In this document: positions 63,073 through 64,000 of the stretch, in pieces | Position numbering within the stretch: the first letter of the stretch is position 1 | Layout: each line of letters opens with the position of its first letter | DNA from: Verrucomicrobiales bacterium | GTDB lineage: Bacteria; Verrucomicrobiota; Verrucomicrobiia; Verrucomicrobiales; DEV007 | Length of the DNA: 64,000 bases | Assembly: GCA_012960505.1 (NCBI GenBank) | Contig: DUBC01000032.1 | Span: 1-64,000, forward strand | Direction: 5' to 3' | Position numbers and translations under genes: made by a program | The notes under the pieces: generated by a model | What the model saw: only the letters and a program-made list of their open reading frames with translations | What the model was told of the DNA's origin: nothing | Database searches by the model: none

Positions 63073-63368
63073 CCCTTCTGATCTGCTACGTTTAAAACGC
63101 AAGCTTTCATCCGGAGGCAATGCTCCCGGCGAAAAACCCTGCCTTAAACCCGCCACATTAGGCTTGGTAGGACAGTCATCTGAAGGCCAATCGTTCAAGT
63201 GGTAGAAAGCATTTTGACCTCCTGGATCGGCCGGACAATGTCTGCTGTTGGATAGAAACCTCGGTATGAGTTTCCTCATTTTCTTGATTATGTAGTTTGT
63301 GATTTAACAATGGCTTATATTCAATTTAGAGGTTCCTAATTATTATTTTTGGGGGGTAATGATTGAAA
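63073..63368 (-). other. 296-base leader between mraZ and rsmH, with a strong SD and mini-ORF
   Basis: The gap is unusually long for this cluster and richer in G and C than nearby gaps. On the minus strand an excellent Shine-Dalgarno sequence (AGGAGGT) lies five to six bases before an ATG at about 63210 that opens a five-codon ORF (MLSTT) ending in TGA. A CCGG...CCGG-type inverted repeat sits nearer rsmH. The region is also open in the rsmH frame. It might be a leader-peptide or other control region of rsmH; I can give no known class. Confidence 0.4.
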
Positions 63369-63842
63369 TTAGAGGCCAACGCGATCCGCAGTGTTGGCAA
63401 ATGAATTTTCTTCTTTGGTTTGATTCTCATACCAATTCTCCGGCCTCCAGACCTCAATGCGAGAGCCGCCTCCGGCGAGCATGACCTCACCTCGCAGCCC
63501 TAGACCTGAGCATATCTCATACGGAAGCACGAGCCGTCCTTGTCTATCGAGGGGACACGGGGTGGCTCTTGAAAATAGCTGTCTGACAAATTGGCGTCGG
63601 ATCAAAGGCTCAACATCTTCTGCTGTTTCTAAATCATTAACGATTTTCTTTAATTCACTGCCTGGTAAAAGAATCAAAAATGGCTGCCTCGGATCAGGGA
63701 CGGCAAACAATTCCGAGAGTTCTTCAAAACGCCACCGAGCCGGAACGGTCACGCGATGATTGTCGTCCAGCGTATGCTGCACGGTTCCGGCAAATAGCCG
63801 AACATCATTGCTTTCTTTAGAATTAACCAAAACGTATTGCAT
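63369..63842 (-). CDS. mraZ: Transcriptional regulator MraZ
   Basis: MraZ is a DNA-binding protein of the AbrB-like swapped-hairpin fold that represses its own dcw operon in enterobacteria. From the ATG at 63842 it has 157 residues and is preceded by AAGGAG with a 5-base spacer, a good ribosome site; a TTG at 63863 is the alternative. The two MraZ repeats are visible: the first around LDDNHRVTVPARWR and the second around LDRQGRLVLPYEICSGL. It is the first gene of the dcw cluster and has three TGGGG boxes just upstream. Confidence 0.95.
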   Translation of the reverse strand: MQYVLVNSKESNDVRLFAGTVQHTLDDNHRVTVPARWRFEELSELFAVPDPRQPFLILLPGSELKKIVNDLETAEDVEPLIRRQFVRQLFSRATPCPLDRQGRLVLPYEICSGLGLRGEVMLAGGGSRIEVWRPENWYENQTKEENSFANTADRVGL

Positions 63843-63856
63843 TAAGGCTCCTTTTT

Positions 63857-63883
63857 GCCCCAATGCACCCCAATCTGCCCCTA
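63857..63883 (-). promoter_or_regulatory. Three MraZ-box direct repeats upstream of mraZ
   Basis: On the minus strand, TAGGGGCAGA, TTGGGGTGCA and TTGGGGCAAA lie in tandem with exactly 10-base spacing. They match the known MraZ operator pattern of TGGGN repeats separated by five bases. The last box lies immediately upstream of the mraZ Shine-Dalgarno sequence. Two overlapping TTGAC sequences (about 63894-63910) further upstream could supply a -35 element, with no convincing -10. Autoregulation of the dcw cluster by MraZ is the likely reading. Confidence 0.8.
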
Positions 63884-64000
63884 AGCACTTATTTGGTCAA
63901 CGTCAATTTTATGGTAAATTGAATAAAAATAATAATTTTAGCAAATTTTAAAATTTTCCGAGTGATGTCTTGCATTAATCACTTCAAAATAGGGTTATTG

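Noticed and set aside
63073-63279. A 69-residue N-terminal extension of RsmH.
   Set aside because: The MDYHESVLLDEA start at 63072 matches the family start, and the extension has no recognisable similarity. It remains possible, so it is listed as a finding rather than annotated as protein.

Overview
The window looks like a chromosomal segment of a Verrucomicrobiota bacterium or a close PVC relative, probably free-living and AT-rich. The evidence is the gene content: a PVC-type CxxCH heme protein with an N-terminal propeller, two DUF1080 proteins, a CotH/lamin-tail/chitobiase mosaic protein, a Tat-exported Gfo/Idh oxidoreductase, a CE15 glucuronoyl esterase, and a full division/cell-wall (dcw) cluster with FtsZ and a meso-diaminopimelate type MurE. 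I see no insertion sequence, prophage or CRISPR array. Taxonomy is inferred from families only.

Left part (1-16 kb): a tRNA-Asn gene with its own promoter; a heme/propeller protein followed by a DUF1080 protein (+); a DUF58-transglutaminase pair (-); a TIGR01777-type epimerase (+); thiC behind a TPP riboswitch with a clear sigma-70-like promoter; a membrane-anchored subtilase (-); a DnaQ-like exonuclease; a secretin; and a mutarotase lipoprotein preceded by an unexplained GC-rich leader. Centre-left (16-25 kb): a family 2 glycosyltransferase, then on the minus strand an iron-sulfur assembly unit (IscA-like, HscB, HscA) followed by a zinc-ribbon membrane protein, a TPR protein, and a cupin / glutathione peroxidase-methyltransferase / DUF1080 operon ending in a strong terminator.

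Centre (25-44 kb): hemB, pyrE, a Tat-signal oxidoreductase, a PDZ protein, a glucuronoyl esterase, a secreted HExxH protein, a short sigma-70 factor behind a 513-base AT-rich gap, the 1492-residue CotH protein, an amino-acid ABC transporter with fused binding protein and permease plus a DUF368 membrane protein, a flavodoxin, and an oxidoreductase/MFS transporter pair. Several of these fit breakdown and uptake of polysaccharide or sugar-acid material.

Right part (44-64 kb, all minus strand): a contiguous dcw cluster reading mraZ-rsmH-ftsL-ftsI-murE-murF-mraY-murD-(LysM)-ftsW-murG-murC::murB-ddl-ftsQ-ftsA-ftsZ, mostly with overlapping or nearly touching genes, starting behind three 10-bp-spaced MraZ boxes and ending at a hairpin after ftsZ. 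It encodes muramyl-pentapeptide precursor synthesis from MurB/MurC to MurG (MurA is not here) and the core septal machinery. Unusual points are an FtsZ whose T7 loop has lost two of three usual catalytic residues, an FtsZ linker built of 15-bp repeats, a murC-murB fusion, a LysM gene inside the cluster, and a murD that seems to start at a non-standard codon. I did not find a clearly new defence or mobile system; the best candidates for novelty are the divergent FtsZ, the exported peroxidase-methyltransferase fusion, and two unexplained leader regions (before the mutarotase gene and before rsmH).
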